Both the position numbers and the translations under genes were made by a program. Positions 1 to 8,817 of a stretch of DNA of 64,000 nt are shown piece after piece. The DNA comes from Sphingomonas radiodurans (lineage in GTDB: Bacteria; Pseudomonadota; Alphaproteobacteria; Sphingomonadales; Sphingomonadaceae): the NCBI RefSeq assembly GCF_020866845.1, contig NZ_CP086594.1, positions 1,426,001 to 1,490,000 on the forward strand. Reading direction: 5' to 3'. Position 1 is the first letter of the stretch. Every line of letters starts with the position of its first letter. The notes beneath the pieces are model-generated. The model ran no database searches and was not told where the DNA came from. It was given only the letters and a program-made list of their open reading frames with translations.

Positions 1-288
1 ATCGTGGCCGCGCGGCGCTTCCACCATTTCCAGATGCGCGCGCAGCTTGCCGACCTGGTGCAGACCGCGGCGTGCGCGGGAATCGCGGCGGCGGCGGGGT
101 GGCTTTTGCTGTGGCTGATCCCCGATCCGCACAAGCTGTATAGCGAACTGGCGCTGCTGGCGGCGCTCGGCGTGGTGATCGTGCTCGTCTACTTTGCCGC
201 CGCGGTCGCACTGCGCGTGCCCGAGATGGCGGCGCTGCGCGACGTCGCCGCGCAGATCGTCGCGCGCCGCCGGGCGAAGCGCGGATGA
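1..288 (+). CDS. C-terminal end of a polysaccharide flippase-like membrane protein (partial)
   Basis: The reading frame is already open at base 1, so only the last ~95 residues are present. They hold two hydrophobic segments (about residues 20-40 and 48-70 of the visible part) followed by a basic tail ending RRRAKRG. Its stop overlaps the start of the next glycosyltransferase gene (ATGA at 285-288), so it belongs to the same exopolysaccharide operon. Two terminal helices plus a basic cytoplasmic tail suit a Wzx/MviN-type lipid-linked oligosaccharide flippase, but no diagnostic motif is visible. The call leans on context; another polytopic EPS protein is possible. Confidence 0.45.
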   Translation: MVAARRFHHFQMRAQLADLVQTAACAGIAAAAGWLLLWLIPDPHKLYSELALLAALGVVIVLVYFAAAVALRVPEMAALRDVAAQIVARRRAKRG

Positions 289-1346
289 GCGCGCAACGTG
301 TCGGTTTCCTGCTGCCGCATTTCCGCACCGGCGGCGCCGAGCGGGTAGTGCTGCACTGGATCGAGGCGCTCGACCGGTGCCGCTGGCAGCCAGTGCTTCT
401 GCTCGGGCGGGTCGAGGGCGATTTGCTGGCGCACCTCCCGCGCGACGTGGCGGTGATCGCGATCGGCGGCGGGCGGGCGCTGTTGCGGCCGTTACGGATC
501 GCGCGTGCGCTGGCAGCACAGCGGATCGATGTCGCTTATTCGGCGACCTCGGCGATGAACCTCGCGCTGCTCGCTGCGCCGACGAAAGTGCCCCGAATCG
601 TCTCAGAACATACGCAACCAGATGCGTTCCGGCGCGAGGCGAAATGGCCGCTGCTGCGCCAGGCGGGAACGCGGCTGCTGACGCGACGTGCAGCAGCAGT
701 GGCAGTGCCGACCGCGGCGATCGGAGAGGCTGTGCGCGGCGCGCCGGTCGTCGTCGTCCGCAATCCCGTGCTGCGCGAGGCGCCGCCGCCGCTTGGTGAC
801 AAGCCGCGTCACGGTTCGCGCGTGGTGGCCGCGGGACGCCTGGTGCCGGCGAAGGGCTTCGACACGATGCTTGAAGCCGCCGCGCTGCTGAAGGCGCGTG
901 GCGTGACGTACACGCTCACCATCTACGGCGAAGGCCCTTTGCGCGATGCGCTGGTCGCGCAGGTGGCGCGGCTCGGGCTTGGCGACCACGTCACGCTGCC
1001 CGGAACCACCGACTCGCTGTCGGCCGAACTGGCCGCCGCGGGCCTCGTCGTCTCGTCATCACGTCGCGAGGGGTTCGGCAACGTGTTGATCGAGGCGATG
1101 GCGGTCGGCACGCCGGTGTTGGCGACGCGTGCGGGCGGACCGGAGACGTTCATCGATCATGCGCGCAACGGTTTCCTTGTCGCGGCGGACGATCCGGCGG
1201 CGCTCGCCGACGCCATCGGGGGGCTTCTTGCCGACGCTGACCAACGGCTAGCGGTGCGCGAGCCTGCAAGAGAGACGGCGGCGCATTATACTGTCACCGC
1301 ATCGGTCGCGGAGTTCGAGGCGCTGCTGCTAACGCGGGTGACGTAG
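285..1346 (+). CDS. Glycosyltransferase family 4 (GT-B fold)
   Basis: A 353-residue protein that probably transfers a sugar from a nucleotide donor to a lipid-linked repeat unit at the cytoplasmic membrane face. The N-terminal half starts with LLPHFRTGGAERV, the glycine-rich loop of GT4 enzymes. The C-terminal half has AAGRLVPAKGFDTML, YGEGPLRD and the donor-site pattern SSSRREGFGNVLIEAMAVG, with the EGFGNVLIEA Glu pair expected for the nucleotide sugar. Length is normal for the family. It overlaps the upstream membrane protein by 4 bp and is followed by a hairpin before the export genes. Donor and acceptor cannot be read from sequence. Confidence 0.88.
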   Translation: MSAQRVGFLLPHFRTGGAERVVLHWIEALDRCRWQPVLLLGRVEGDLLAHLPRDVAVIAIGGGRALLRPLRIARALAAQRIDVAYSATSAMNLALLAAPTKVPRIVSEHTQPDAFRREAKWPLLRQAGTRLLTRRAAAVAVPTAAIGEAVRGAPVVVVRNPVLREAPPPLGDKPRHGSRVVAAGRLVPAKGFDTMLEAAALLKARGVTYTLTIYGEGPLRDALVAQVARLGLGDHVTLPGTTDSLSAELAAAGLVVSSSRREGFGNVLIEAMAVGTPVLATRAGGPETFIDHARNGFLVAADDPAALADAIGGLLADADQRLAVREPARETAAHYTVTASVAEFEALLLTRVT

Positions 1347-1371
1347 CGCGATTTAACACGCCCTCCCCCGA

Positions 1372-1393
1372 CCCCTCCCGCAAGCGGGAGGGG
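1372..1393. repeat. Perfect GC-rich hairpin, intergenic repeat or terminator
   Basis: Two 10-base arms (CCCCTCCCGC and GCGGGAGGGG) pair perfectly around an AA loop in the 159-bp gap between the glycosyltransferase and the wza-like gene. This CCTCCCGC/GCGGGAGG stem is a common dispersed repeat in GC-rich alphaproteobacteria. No T-run follows on either strand, so termination is possible but not proven. Confidence 0.7.
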
Positions 1394-1505
1394 AGAAGAT
1401 GGCGCCGCTCCTGCCTGCCCATGAAACTGCCAAACACCGGTTTAACGGTAAAGTTACGGCACTCGCGCCATAGCATCGCGGTCGGTAGCGCTAGTTGAGA
1501 GTTCA

Positions 1506-2252
1506 ATGCGTCATTTCCTGAATGCTTGTGTCCTCGTGCTCGCCACCGCCGGCTGCGCCGGTCCGGTGCGCTATGCGCCCGCGCCCGAAGTGGAGCTGAC
1601 CACCGGCTCGCTCGATCTCGCGCGCGAGGCGGGGCGGATGGTCGAGGATCGGCTGAACCAGGATGGCGACTTCCACCCGGGCGATCTCGTGCGGCTTTCC
1701 TTCCCGTTCACGCCGCAGCTCAACACCGACCAGCGCGTGCAATTGTCGGGCGCGATCAGCCCGCCGCTGCTGCCGCCGCTGTCGATCCGCGGCATGAGCA
1801 CGGCGCAGCTTCAGGCCGAGCTCGAGGCACGCTATCGCCCGAAGCTCGCCCGCCCGACGGTGTCGGTCGCGCTCCTGGAATATAACCGCCCGCCCCCGCC
1901 GCCGGAGATCTTCGTGCTCGGCGAGGTCGTGAAGCCGGGCAATTTCCCCTATCGGGACGGCACGACGCCGTTCGAGGGCATCGCGCGCGCCGGCGGTGGC
2001 AATCGCGACGCCGATCTCTCGCGGGTCGTGGTGATGACGCCGATCGGCGACAAGCTCGTCGCGCGGATGCTTGATCTGTCCGCGACGCTCAACGGCAGTA
2101 CCCGGCCGCTCGACTATCTGCCGCCCTATACCGTGCTGATCGTGCCGCCGACCGGCATCGCGCGCGACGCCGACCGATCGCGGCAGATACGCCAGATCAT
2201 CGGCTTCAATGGCATCAACGTCGGCTCCGCCGTCACACTGATCCAGCCCTGA
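1506..2252 (+). CDS. Polysaccharide export outer-membrane lipoprotein (Wza/GumB type)
   Basis: A 248-residue export protein. Residues 1-17 form a lipoprotein signal peptide with a lipobox-like ATAGC just before Cys17, so the mature protein should be lipidated and sent to the outer membrane. Next comes a Poly_export domain (GDFHPGDLVRLSF, then a GAISPPLLPPLSIRG segment) and an SLBB-type domain (FVLGEVVKPGNFPYRDG, then GIARAGGGNRDADL). It is shorter than E. coli Wza (379 aa), similar to GumB-like proteins, and lacks the extra C-terminal membrane helix. Its stop overlaps the start of the Wzc-like gene (TGATG), which supports co-translation with its periplasmic partner. Confidence 0.9.
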   Translation: MRHFLNACVLVLATAGCAGPVRYAPAPEVELTTGSLDLAREAGRMVEDRLNQDGDFHPGDLVRLSFPFTPQLNTDQRVQLSGAISPPLLPPLSIRGMSTAQLQAELEARYRPKLARPTVSVALLEYNRPPPPPEIFVLGEVVKPGNFPYRDGTTPFEGIARAGGGNRDADLSRVVVMTPIGDKLVARMLDLSATLNGSTRPLDYLPPYTVLIVPPTGIARDADRSRQIRQIIGFNGINVGSAVTLIQP

Positions 2253-4228
2253 TGGCGTTAGGGCTTGTCTATCTGCGCGTGATCCTGTCGCGCTGGCGGC
2301 TGGTGCTTGCGCTCGTCGCGCTCACCACGCTGATGGCGTGGGGCATCAGCGTGTTCTATCTCGCGACCAAACCGAAATTCGAGGCCGCGGCGCGGCTCAA
2401 CATCGTGCCGACCGCGGAAGAGCTCGGGTATGCCAGCCGCTTCGTGCGTGGCACGACCTTCGATGGTGGCAGCGTCCTGCTCGGCACTTATGCCGAGTTC
2501 GCGCACACGCGCCCCGTCGTCGAGCCGATCGTCGATCGCTACATCGCCGAGGCGGCCGCTGCACAAGGCATGAGCCCGAGCGCTTGGCTCACCGCCAACA
2601 CCGGCCCGCCGAGCTTCTCGCCCGGCCGCATCCTGGCGATCCTCAACTATGGCGAAGCGCCGGTCGTGCCGCTGCGCGAGGAAATCATCGAGGAGCTGAT
2701 CGAGAATACCAAGATCGAGACGATCGAGGGCACGTACCTGATCCGCCTTGGCGTGGAGTGGGAGGATGCGCGGTCTGCCGCGTGGTTCTCCAATGCGCTG
2801 GCGGATGCGATCATCGCCCGCGCCGAGCGCGCCTCGCGCAGCACTGGGCGCGAGATCGCCGGCACGCTGGAAGCGCGGCTTGCCGCAAAGCGCAGCGAAC
2901 TTGCCGGGTTGCTGCGCCAGAGCCGCGGCCTCAAATCGTCGATCGGCGTGGTCGACCTCGATCGGCAGAAGACGTCGCTGCTCGAAGCGCGACTGACCGA
3001 ACAGGCGCAGCTGACCACCGATCGCGCCGCGCTCGACGCCGCGAAGAGCCAGGTCGCCGCGCTGCGCCAGCAATCGGGCGGCAAGCTCACCGGCGCGCAA
3101 TCGACGGTCGAGCAGACGCTGGCCGTCGAGGCACCGCGCGCCGCTGGCCTTGCCCAGAGCGTAGCCATCCGCGCCGCGCGGATCGGCCAGCTCGACCGGC
3201 AGATCGCAGGGCTCGGCGGATCGGAAGATCGCGTGAAGTCGCTCGACGAGCGTGCCGCGCTGCTTCAGCAGGAAGTCAACGCGCTCACCGAGCGCGTCAG
3301 CTTCAGCCAGACCGAGAATCTCGCCAATGGCCCGCGGATCCAGCTGATCGAGCGCGCAACGCCGCCCAAGACGCGATCGAGCCCGAAGATCTTCTTCAAC
3401 ACGGTGTTGGGGTTCATCGGCGGGTGCGCGCTCGCGGCGTGCGCGCTGCTGCTGCTCGGCCCTGCTCCGCCGCGCGCCGAGCCAGCGCAGGAGGACGAGC
3501 GGGTCGAACCGATCGAGCCAGTGGCTGACGAAGCGGACGCCGAACCGACGCCGACATCGCGTCCTACCGCCAAACTTCACGCGATCCACTCCGAGCCAGT
3601 GCCAGCCGCATCGGCCGAAGTTCCGCCCCCACACGTATCCCACCCTGGCGAACCTGTGAAACGACGGCCCTCTGTCGCACCCTTGGTGGCGGTCAGCGCG
3701 GCGCTGAAGCGGGAAGACGCGCCCGCTCCCGAACCAATCCCCGTACCCGTATCCCAAGCTGTCGAACCGCCCCGCCCACCGGTGGTCGACGAACGCTTTC
3801 CCGGCACGCTGCCGCGCCCGGCAAATGGTGAATCCTACACCAGCAGCGAAGCCGCCGCGATCCAGCGAACGTTCGGGACATGGTTGTTCGAGCAGCTTGC
3901 CGCCGATGCGCGCGGGTTGTTCATCGGTGCGGTGACTCATGAAGCGGATGCGCGGCAACTCGCGCAGCTGACGCATTTCATGCTCGGTCGCGCGGGCATC
4001 CAGCTCGCGGTGGTCGATGGGCGGCAGGCCGGCGCGCGCGCCGACCGGCCAGGCAAGCCGTTCGTTTATGTCGGCCCGCTCGATGCGACCGCAGCCCAAG
4101 AGGCGCTTGCCGCAATGCCACCGAGCGCGCATTTGGTGCTCGCGACCCGCGAGGGCGATCCGCTCGACTGGCGCAATCACCATGCGGTCGACGTGCCGCG
4201 CGCCGCCTATGTCGTCGCTTTCGGCTAA
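2252..4228 (+). CDS. Wzz/GumC-type chain-length and export protein with degenerate tyrosine-kinase domain
   Basis: A 658-residue polysaccharide co-polymerase. A transmembrane helix near residues 14-37, a long periplasmic region with coiled coil (~190-370, Ala/Gln/Leu/Arg rich) and a second helix (~382-405, after the PPKTRSSPK segment) form the Wzz unit. An acidic, proline-rich linker (~406-525) leads to a C-terminal domain laid out like a bacterial tyrosine kinase. There the Walker A site is lost: GAVTHEADARQLAQ replaces the usual VTSxxPGEGKST, and AVVDGR stands where LLIDAD is expected. No tyrosine cluster ends the protein. It overlaps the wza-like gene by 1 bp and the polymerase gene by 20 bp. 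The kinase domain is probably a catalytically dead regulatory module. Confidence 0.85.
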   Translation: MALGLVYLRVILSRWRLVLALVALTTLMAWGISVFYLATKPKFEAAARLNIVPTAEELGYASRFVRGTTFDGGSVLLGTYAEFAHTRPVVEPIVDRYIAEAAAAQGMSPSAWLTANTGPPSFSPGRILAILNYGEAPVVPLREEIIEELIENTKIETIEGTYLIRLGVEWEDARSAAWFSNALADAIIARAERASRSTGREIAGTLEARLAAKRSELAGLLRQSRGLKSSIGVVDLDRQKTSLLEARLTEQAQLTTDRAALDAAKSQVAALRQQSGGKLTGAQSTVEQTLAVEAPRAAGLAQSVAIRAARIGQLDRQIAGLGGSEDRVKSLDERAALLQQEVNALTERVSFSQTENLANGPRIQLIERATPPKTRSSPKIFFNTVLGFIGGCALAACALLLLGPAPPRAEPAQEDERVEPIEPVADEADAEPTPTSRPTAKLHAIHSEPVPAASAEVPPPHVSHPGEPVKRRPSVAPLVAVSAALKREDAPAPEPIPVPVSQAVEPPRPPVVDERFPGTLPRPANGESYTSSEAAAIQRTFGTWLFEQLAADARGLFIGAVTHEADARQLAQLTHFMLGRAGIQLAVVDGRQAGARADRPGKPFVYVGPLDATAAQEALAAMPPSAHLVLATREGDPLDWRNHHAVDVPRAAYVVAFG

Positions 4229-5519
4229 CCGCGTCGCACCCGCGCCGTCGTTCGCCGAAGCGGCGACGACGATGCGCCTGGTCGCGATGGCCCCGCTCCT
4301 CCTCTATGCGCTGCTCACTCAGCTCGATGCGTTCGGCAACCAGATTTCCGCGCGGCTGCCGATCGGCACGACCGAGCTGATCCTCGCCGCGCTGCTCGGC
4401 ACGACGCTGCTGACCCTGCTGCTGCCGACTACCCATGGGGTGCGTGGCAGTCACACCGGCGCTCGGCTGATCGCGGCGATGTTCTGCTGGGCGGTGTTCA
4501 GCTGGACGATGTCTCTGCACCGCACCGAGGGGCTGGATTACCTCCAGAAGCTCGCGACTGCGCTGCTGCCGGCACTGTGCCTGCTAGCGATCGTCGACAC
4601 GCCGGCACGGATGCGCTGGGTAATGCTGGCGATCATCGGTGCCGGCGCCGTCTCCGCAGCGATCATCGTGATCGAATCACGCACCGGCACGCGGCTCGTC
4701 TCGACCTCGATCGCCGCCACCACCGCGGGATTCGAGGGCGTGGCGCGCTCGGCGGGCGGATCGGACCAGAATCCCACCACGGCGGCGCAGATGCTGCTCG
4801 TATCGGTGTTGCTCGCGGGCGGATTGCTGTTCGCTGGCGAGCGACGGTGGCGCGTCGTGCTTGCCGGGGTGGTTGCGCTCGGCGGCGTCGCGCTGGTGTT
4901 CACCTCGGCGCGATCGGCGCTGATCGGGCTGATGCTGGGGGCGGGCCTAATCGCACTGTCATTCCGCCATCGCGGTTTCTTTCCGCTGATGGTGCTTGGC
5001 GGCATCGTCGCGATCATCGCCGCGATCCCGTTCCTGCCCGCGACACTGGTCGATCGGTTTGCCGCGATCGGCAATTTCGGGATGGATCCGACGCTGTATC
5101 GCCGGATCACCTATCTGCGCATCGGTGGCGACCTGATCCAGCAATCCCCGGTGTGGGGCGTGGGGCCGGGCAATTATCCGCTATATTATGTGACGGACGC
5201 CTATCGCTGGATGCCGGGGCGTGAGATCTTCCCGCGCGAGCTACACAATACCTATCTCGACGCCGCGACCGAATATGGCCTGGTCGGGTTCGCGCTGTTC
5301 GCCGCGACGCTCGGCTATGCGCTGCGATCGGCTTGGCGGGCGGCGCAGGCTCGGTCGCCCGAGCTTGCACGGCTCGGCATGGCGGCAGTGGTAGCGCTCG
5401 CGGGGCTGATGGCGGCGTGCTTCTTCATGCCGCACAAGGATCTACGCTATCTGTGGTTGCTGGTGGCGATCGCGATCCAATGTGGCCGGCTGCGCACTGC
5501 CGAGGAGCGGCGCGGATGA
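4209..5519 (+). CDS. O-antigen ligase / Wzy-type polysaccharide polymerase
   Basis: A 436-residue polytopic inner-membrane protein with about ten hydrophobic segments. The large periplasmic loop of the Wzy_C family is recognisable: TSARSAL, then RITYLRIGGDLIQQSPVWGV with GVGPGNYP, then RELHNTYLDAATEYGLVGF, whose His is conserved in ligases and polymerases. It likely joins repeat units on undecaprenyl diphosphate. I chose the ATG at 4209 because it overlaps the preceding gene by only 20 bp and starts the first hydrophobic stretch closely; the ATG at 4272 is an alternative. It ends in an ATGA overlap with the next glycosyltransferase. Confidence 0.88.
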   Translation: MSSLSANRVAPAPSFAEAATTMRLVAMAPLLLYALLTQLDAFGNQISARLPIGTTELILAALLGTTLLTLLLPTTHGVRGSHTGARLIAAMFCWAVFSWTMSLHRTEGLDYLQKLATALLPALCLLAIVDTPARMRWVMLAIIGAGAVSAAIIVIESRTGTRLVSTSIAATTAGFEGVARSAGGSDQNPTTAAQMLLVSVLLAGGLLFAGERRWRVVLAGVVALGGVALVFTSARSALIGLMLGAGLIALSFRHRGFFPLMVLGGIVAIIAAIPFLPATLVDRFAAIGNFGMDPTLYRRITYLRIGGDLIQQSPVWGVGPGNYPLYYVTDAYRWMPGREIFPRELHNTYLDAATEYGLVGFALFAATLGYALRSAWRAAQARSPELARLGMAAVVALAGLMAACFFMPHKDLRYLWLLVAIAIQCGRLRTAEERRG

Positions 5520-6718
5520 AGCTTGCCGTCATCGTCACCGAATTTCCCAAGTCGACCGAGACGTTCATCTATCGCGACCTCGTCACCTTTCTGGAGGCGG
5601 GGGTCGAGGTGCGGCTGTACCATCTCGCGCCGTATCGCGCGCGCCAGACGCTGCACGGCTTTGCCGCGCCGCTGAAGGAGCGCGCGGTCGATCCCGGCTT
5701 TTGGCGACCGGCCGCGCTTGGCCGCGCGCTGGTGCGTCGGCCGGGCGCCTTGCTCGGCAGTGTGACGCAGATGCTGTGGGCATACCGGCGGCATCCGAAG
5801 CTTGCCGCCAAGTCGCTCGCGTTGGTGCCGAAGGCGCTCGCGATCACCCAGGATGCGCGGGCTTGGGGCGCTACCCATGTCCATGCCGAATTCGCCGGCC
5901 ATCCCGCTACCGCTGCCTGGCTGGGCGCTCGGCTGGGCGGCTTGCCCTATTCGGTAAGCTGCCGCGCGCATGATCTGTTTCGCACCCAGGCGCTGCTGCC
6001 CGCGAAGCTTGGCGAAGCGGCGGCAGTGCGCACCGTCAGCGATTTCGGGCGCGCTTTCGTGCGCGAGCGGGTTGCGGGGATGGGAGCCCGCGCGGTGCAT
6101 GTGATCCACTCGTCGGTCGATGTCGGGCGGATCGATCCGGTCGAGACCGTTCCGGCGACGGACCCGTTCCACATCCTGTACGTCGGCGCGCTGGAGCCGA
6201 AGAAGGGCGTCGGCCATCTCTTCGATGCGCTGGTGATTGCGAACGCGCGGTTGGGGAACTGGCGCTGCACGCTGATCGGCCACGGCCCTGACGCGGAGCT
6301 GTTGAAGGCGCGCGCCGCCGCGCTGGGACTTGGCGATCGCGTGACCTTCGCCGGGATGCAGCCGTTCGAGAGGGTGGCCGAAGCGTATCGCACCGCGAGC
6401 GTCTGCGTCGCGCCGAGCGTCATCGGCCCGAACGGCCGGCAGGAGGGCATCCCCAACGTGATGATCGAGGCGCTCGCCTACCAGCGCCCGGCGATCACGA
6501 CCAACATCTCAGGGATTCCCGAGCTGATCCGCGACGGCGATACAGGGCTGTTGGTGCCGCCGGGCGATCCACAGGCGCTGGCGACCGCGCTGCTGCGGGT
6601 GCGCGACGATCCCGAGGCGGCACTGGCGATGGCACGGCGTGGGCGCGCGCACGTCGAGCAGGAATTCGATCTCGCCGTGAACGCGCGGCGGCAGCTGGCG
6701 CTGTTCTTCCCGGACTGA
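5516..6718 (+). CDS. Glycosyltransferase family 4, colanic-acid WcaL-like
   Basis: A 400-residue GT-B glycosyltransferase. The start VTEFPKSTETFIYRDL is typical of WcaL-like and related enzymes; YVGALEPKKGVGHLFDAL opens the C-terminal Rossmann domain, and QEGIPNVMIEALAYQRP holds the donor-binding E-x7-E pattern, followed by GIPELIRDGDTGLLVPPGD. Its ATG overlaps the polymerase stop (ATGA), making it the last gene of the forward EPS operon. It ends 9 bp from the end of a convergent gene. It probably adds a sugar to the growing repeat unit; the specific linkage is unknown. Confidence 0.88.
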   Translation: MKLAVIVTEFPKSTETFIYRDLVTFLEAGVEVRLYHLAPYRARQTLHGFAAPLKERAVDPGFWRPAALGRALVRRPGALLGSVTQMLWAYRRHPKLAAKSLALVPKALAITQDARAWGATHVHAEFAGHPATAAWLGARLGGLPYSVSCRAHDLFRTQALLPAKLGEAAAVRTVSDFGRAFVRERVAGMGARAVHVIHSSVDVGRIDPVETVPATDPFHILYVGALEPKKGVGHLFDALVIANARLGNWRCTLIGHGPDAELLKARAAALGLGDRVTFAGMQPFERVAEAYRTASVCVAPSVIGPNGRQEGIPNVMIEALAYQRPAITTNISGIPELIRDGDTGLLVPPGDPQALATALLRVRDDPEAALAMARRGRAHVEQEFDLAVNARRQLALFFPD

Positions 6719-6727
6719 TCCGTACCG

Positions 6728-7621
6728 CTAGTAAGCCGCCCGATCGCGCTCCTTGCCGACCGCGCGGCGCGCCAGGGCCACCGCGCCTTTTACCAGCCGG
6801 TGTCCGGCGACCTTCGCCGCATCCGTTCCGGGCGACGCCCCCGGCGCCCCCGGCGCGATGCCGAGGCGGCGCATCCGCTGGTTCACACGATGCAGCCGTG
6901 CCTCGCCGTCGCTCATGCGCGAGCGCCATGTGATGCTGAACGAGATCGACGGCTCCGGCCCGTTCTGCACCCAGTGCGGCGCCTTCACCGGCACGTACAC
7001 CGCCTGGCCCGGCCCCATCGCGAAATCGCGCGCATGTGCGTCAAACTTGGGATCGTGGCGCATGTTGCGATGCGCGCCGCCACGGTGGAACGCCTCGTGG
7101 ACGGTCTGCGGCACGATCGAAAGGTCACCCGCGGGATAGACGCGCATCGTCTTGCTGCCCGCGATCTGGAGCAGGATATTGTGCTCCGGATCCATGTGGA
7201 ACGGCGTCACCGAGTTTGGCGCGGAGAGGAAGATAAAGGCTTCGCGGCGGCGATATGCCCCCGTCGTGCGAGTTGCGACCGGCGCGATTTCGGCGAGGCA
7301 TGCGTTGATCAGCGCGGCATAGGCGGGATCGACATCGACCTTCTTCAGCACCATCCAGCAGCCATTGTCCGCCAATGTCCGAACGATCTCGCCCGGCGAC
7401 AGCGCCGCGCGGGGGATCGCATCGGGTCGCTGATCGACCGCGAGATTGCCGAGATTGTGCTCGACGTGGCTCGCCGGCAGCCGCTCGGCGAGATCCGCCA
7501 GCGCGTCGATCCGGAACAGCGGATGATCGTGCAGGCGATGCGCTACGGGCGCCGATCCGCCCGGGTAGGCGGCGGCGAAATCGCGGAGACCTTCGGGGGC
7601 GAAACATGCTGGCGCGGTCAT
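6728..7621 (-). CDS. JmjC/cupin-like protein, putative Fe(II) oxygenase
   Basis: A 297-residue cytoplasmic protein with a double-stranded beta-helix metal site. His142 and Asp144 lie in TPFHMDPEHN (the HxD pair) and His216 in KAPHWVQNG supplies the distal ligand, with a Lys157-type residue (GSKTMRVYP) where 2-oxoglutarate enzymes often bind the co-substrate. The C-terminal ~60 residues are basic and probably disordered. It is translationally coupled to the FemAB-like gene upstream (4-bp overlap) and converges on the EPS operon, so a polysaccharide-related hydroxylation is conceivable. The substrate is unknown. Confidence 0.7.
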   Translation of the reverse strand: MTAPACFAPEGLRDFAAAYPGGSAPVAHRLHDHPLFRIDALADLAERLPASHVEHNLGNLAVDQRPDAIPRAALSPGEIVRTLADNGCWMVLKKVDVDPAYAALINACLAEIAPVATRTTGAYRRREAFIFLSAPNSVTPFHMDPEHNILLQIAGSKTMRVYPAGDLSIVPQTVHEAFHRGGAHRNMRHDPKFDAHARDFAMGPGQAVYVPVKAPHWVQNGPEPSISFSITWRSRMSDGEARLHRVNQRMRRLGIAPGAPGASPGTDAAKVAGHRLVKGAVALARRAVGKERDRAAY

Positions 7622-8748
7622 GCCGGCGATCCTTCCACAGCAGGGTTAAGCGCCGGTTTCCGCCGCGCGCGCCACGCGGCCTGCGTACGGCAGAGCAAGC
7701 GCGACGACCAGCGGTCGTGCGGCACCACGAGCGACACGATCTGTCTCCGATCGGGCCAGATTCGGTCGATCATCGGATGGCCGGCGCGCGCGCAGCTATC
7801 GACCCGCGCCAGCCCGCGTTCGTCGAGCGCGTACGCCAGATAGGCCATTTCGAGTAGCACGCCGGGCGAGAAGCTCGCCCACGCTTCGTCATAAGCGATC
7901 TTGAGCTGGAACGCCTCTCGCCCATGCTCGAGGTTCGCGAGCATCGCGATCGGCTGTCCGCCGACGCTCATGCGATGAAAGTCGAGGTTGTCCGCGCGCT
8001 GCGCCGCCAGGATCAGGTGGCGGAAGCAGGCCTCCGTGGCAGCGTCGGCCGAGGCGGCGACACCCTCACGTCCCTTCCATCCAGTCTCCTCGAGCCGGAA
8101 CAGCTCGTCGATCCAAGGCTCAGAATCGGCATCAGGGGCAAGGCGATCGAAGCGAAGTTCGCCGCGGTCGGCCAAACGCGCGCGCAACCGTCGGTGCTCC
8201 TTCAATACCTTGCCGCGGACGTGCTGGGCAGCGTGTTCCTCGCTGCTGAGCCCGTGGTGAAGCACGGCCCGGCCGTAGCGGCGGGTAACGTAATGCGCTC
8301 CGCCAGTCTGCTTCAGGACCGTGAACAACGCCCGCGTCGAGGCACTTTCGGCGTCGAGCGCGGACAGTCGCAACCAGTGCCCGGGAAGGCCTGCGAGCGC
8401 CGGCAGGGCGACGCGCCAGAACTCCTCCTCGGCCCCGTCGTAGATCAGTGGCTCGCCGAGAGCGCGCAGCCGCTGGTCCCAATTTTCGACGTACATCGCG
8501 ACACCGCGGCGTCGCTGAACGGTGATCGGCAAGGCGCCGAGCAGTCCGCTGCCGTCACGGACTAACAATAACCGAGGCCGTCCGCCTTCCGGGAGCAACA
8601 TTCCGGCCGCAACGCCAGCGGGGTCATAGAACGGATTGGCCGTGCCCGCCGTGGCGGCGAGACTGTCCCACGCCGCGCGATCGTCTGCCGTTAACGGCAA
8701 GTCGATCACTTGGGCCCGTATGCCGCCTAGGTGCGCATCCTTTCGCAT
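7618..8748 (-). CDS. FemAB/CelD-like GNAT acyltransferase
   Basis: A 376-residue protein of the BioF2-like/CelD acetyltransferase family often found in exopolysaccharide loci. A first degenerate GNAT half covers about residues 10-180; the second half carries LKEHRRLRARLADRGELRF and the segment around FHRMSVGGQPIAMLANLEHG, FQLKIAYDEAWASFSPGVLL, which matches the acyl-CoA-binding core of the family. No signal peptide or membrane helix is seen. Its stop overlaps the cupin-like gene start. A role in acylating a polysaccharide precursor fits the locus but is inference. Confidence 0.75.
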   Translation of the reverse strand: MRKDAHLGGIRAQVIDLPLTADDRAAWDSLAATAGTANPFYDPAGVAAGMLLPEGGRPRLLLVRDGSGLLGALPITVQRRRGVAMYVENWDQRLRALGEPLIYDGAEEEFWRVALPALAGLPGHWLRLSALDAESASTRALFTVLKQTGGAHYVTRRYGRAVLHHGLSSEEHAAQHVRGKVLKEHRRLRARLADRGELRFDRLAPDADSEPWIDELFRLEETGWKGREGVAASADAATEACFRHLILAAQRADNLDFHRMSVGGQPIAMLANLEHGREAFQLKIAYDEAWASFSPGVLLEMAYLAYALDERGLARVDSCARAGHPMIDRIWPDRRQIVSLVVPHDRWSSRLLCRTQAAWRARRKPALNPAVEGSPA

Positions 8749-8817
8749 GGGGATGTCGCATAGCGAAGAGTGCTGACCGATTGGTTCACGCCAGAAATCT
8801 AATTTGCCGGCGAGGCC

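Noticed and set aside
2258..4183. A 641-codon minus-strand frame opposite the Wzc-like gene
   Set aside because: It is a compositional shadow of a clear Wzz-domain protein coupled to its neighbours.
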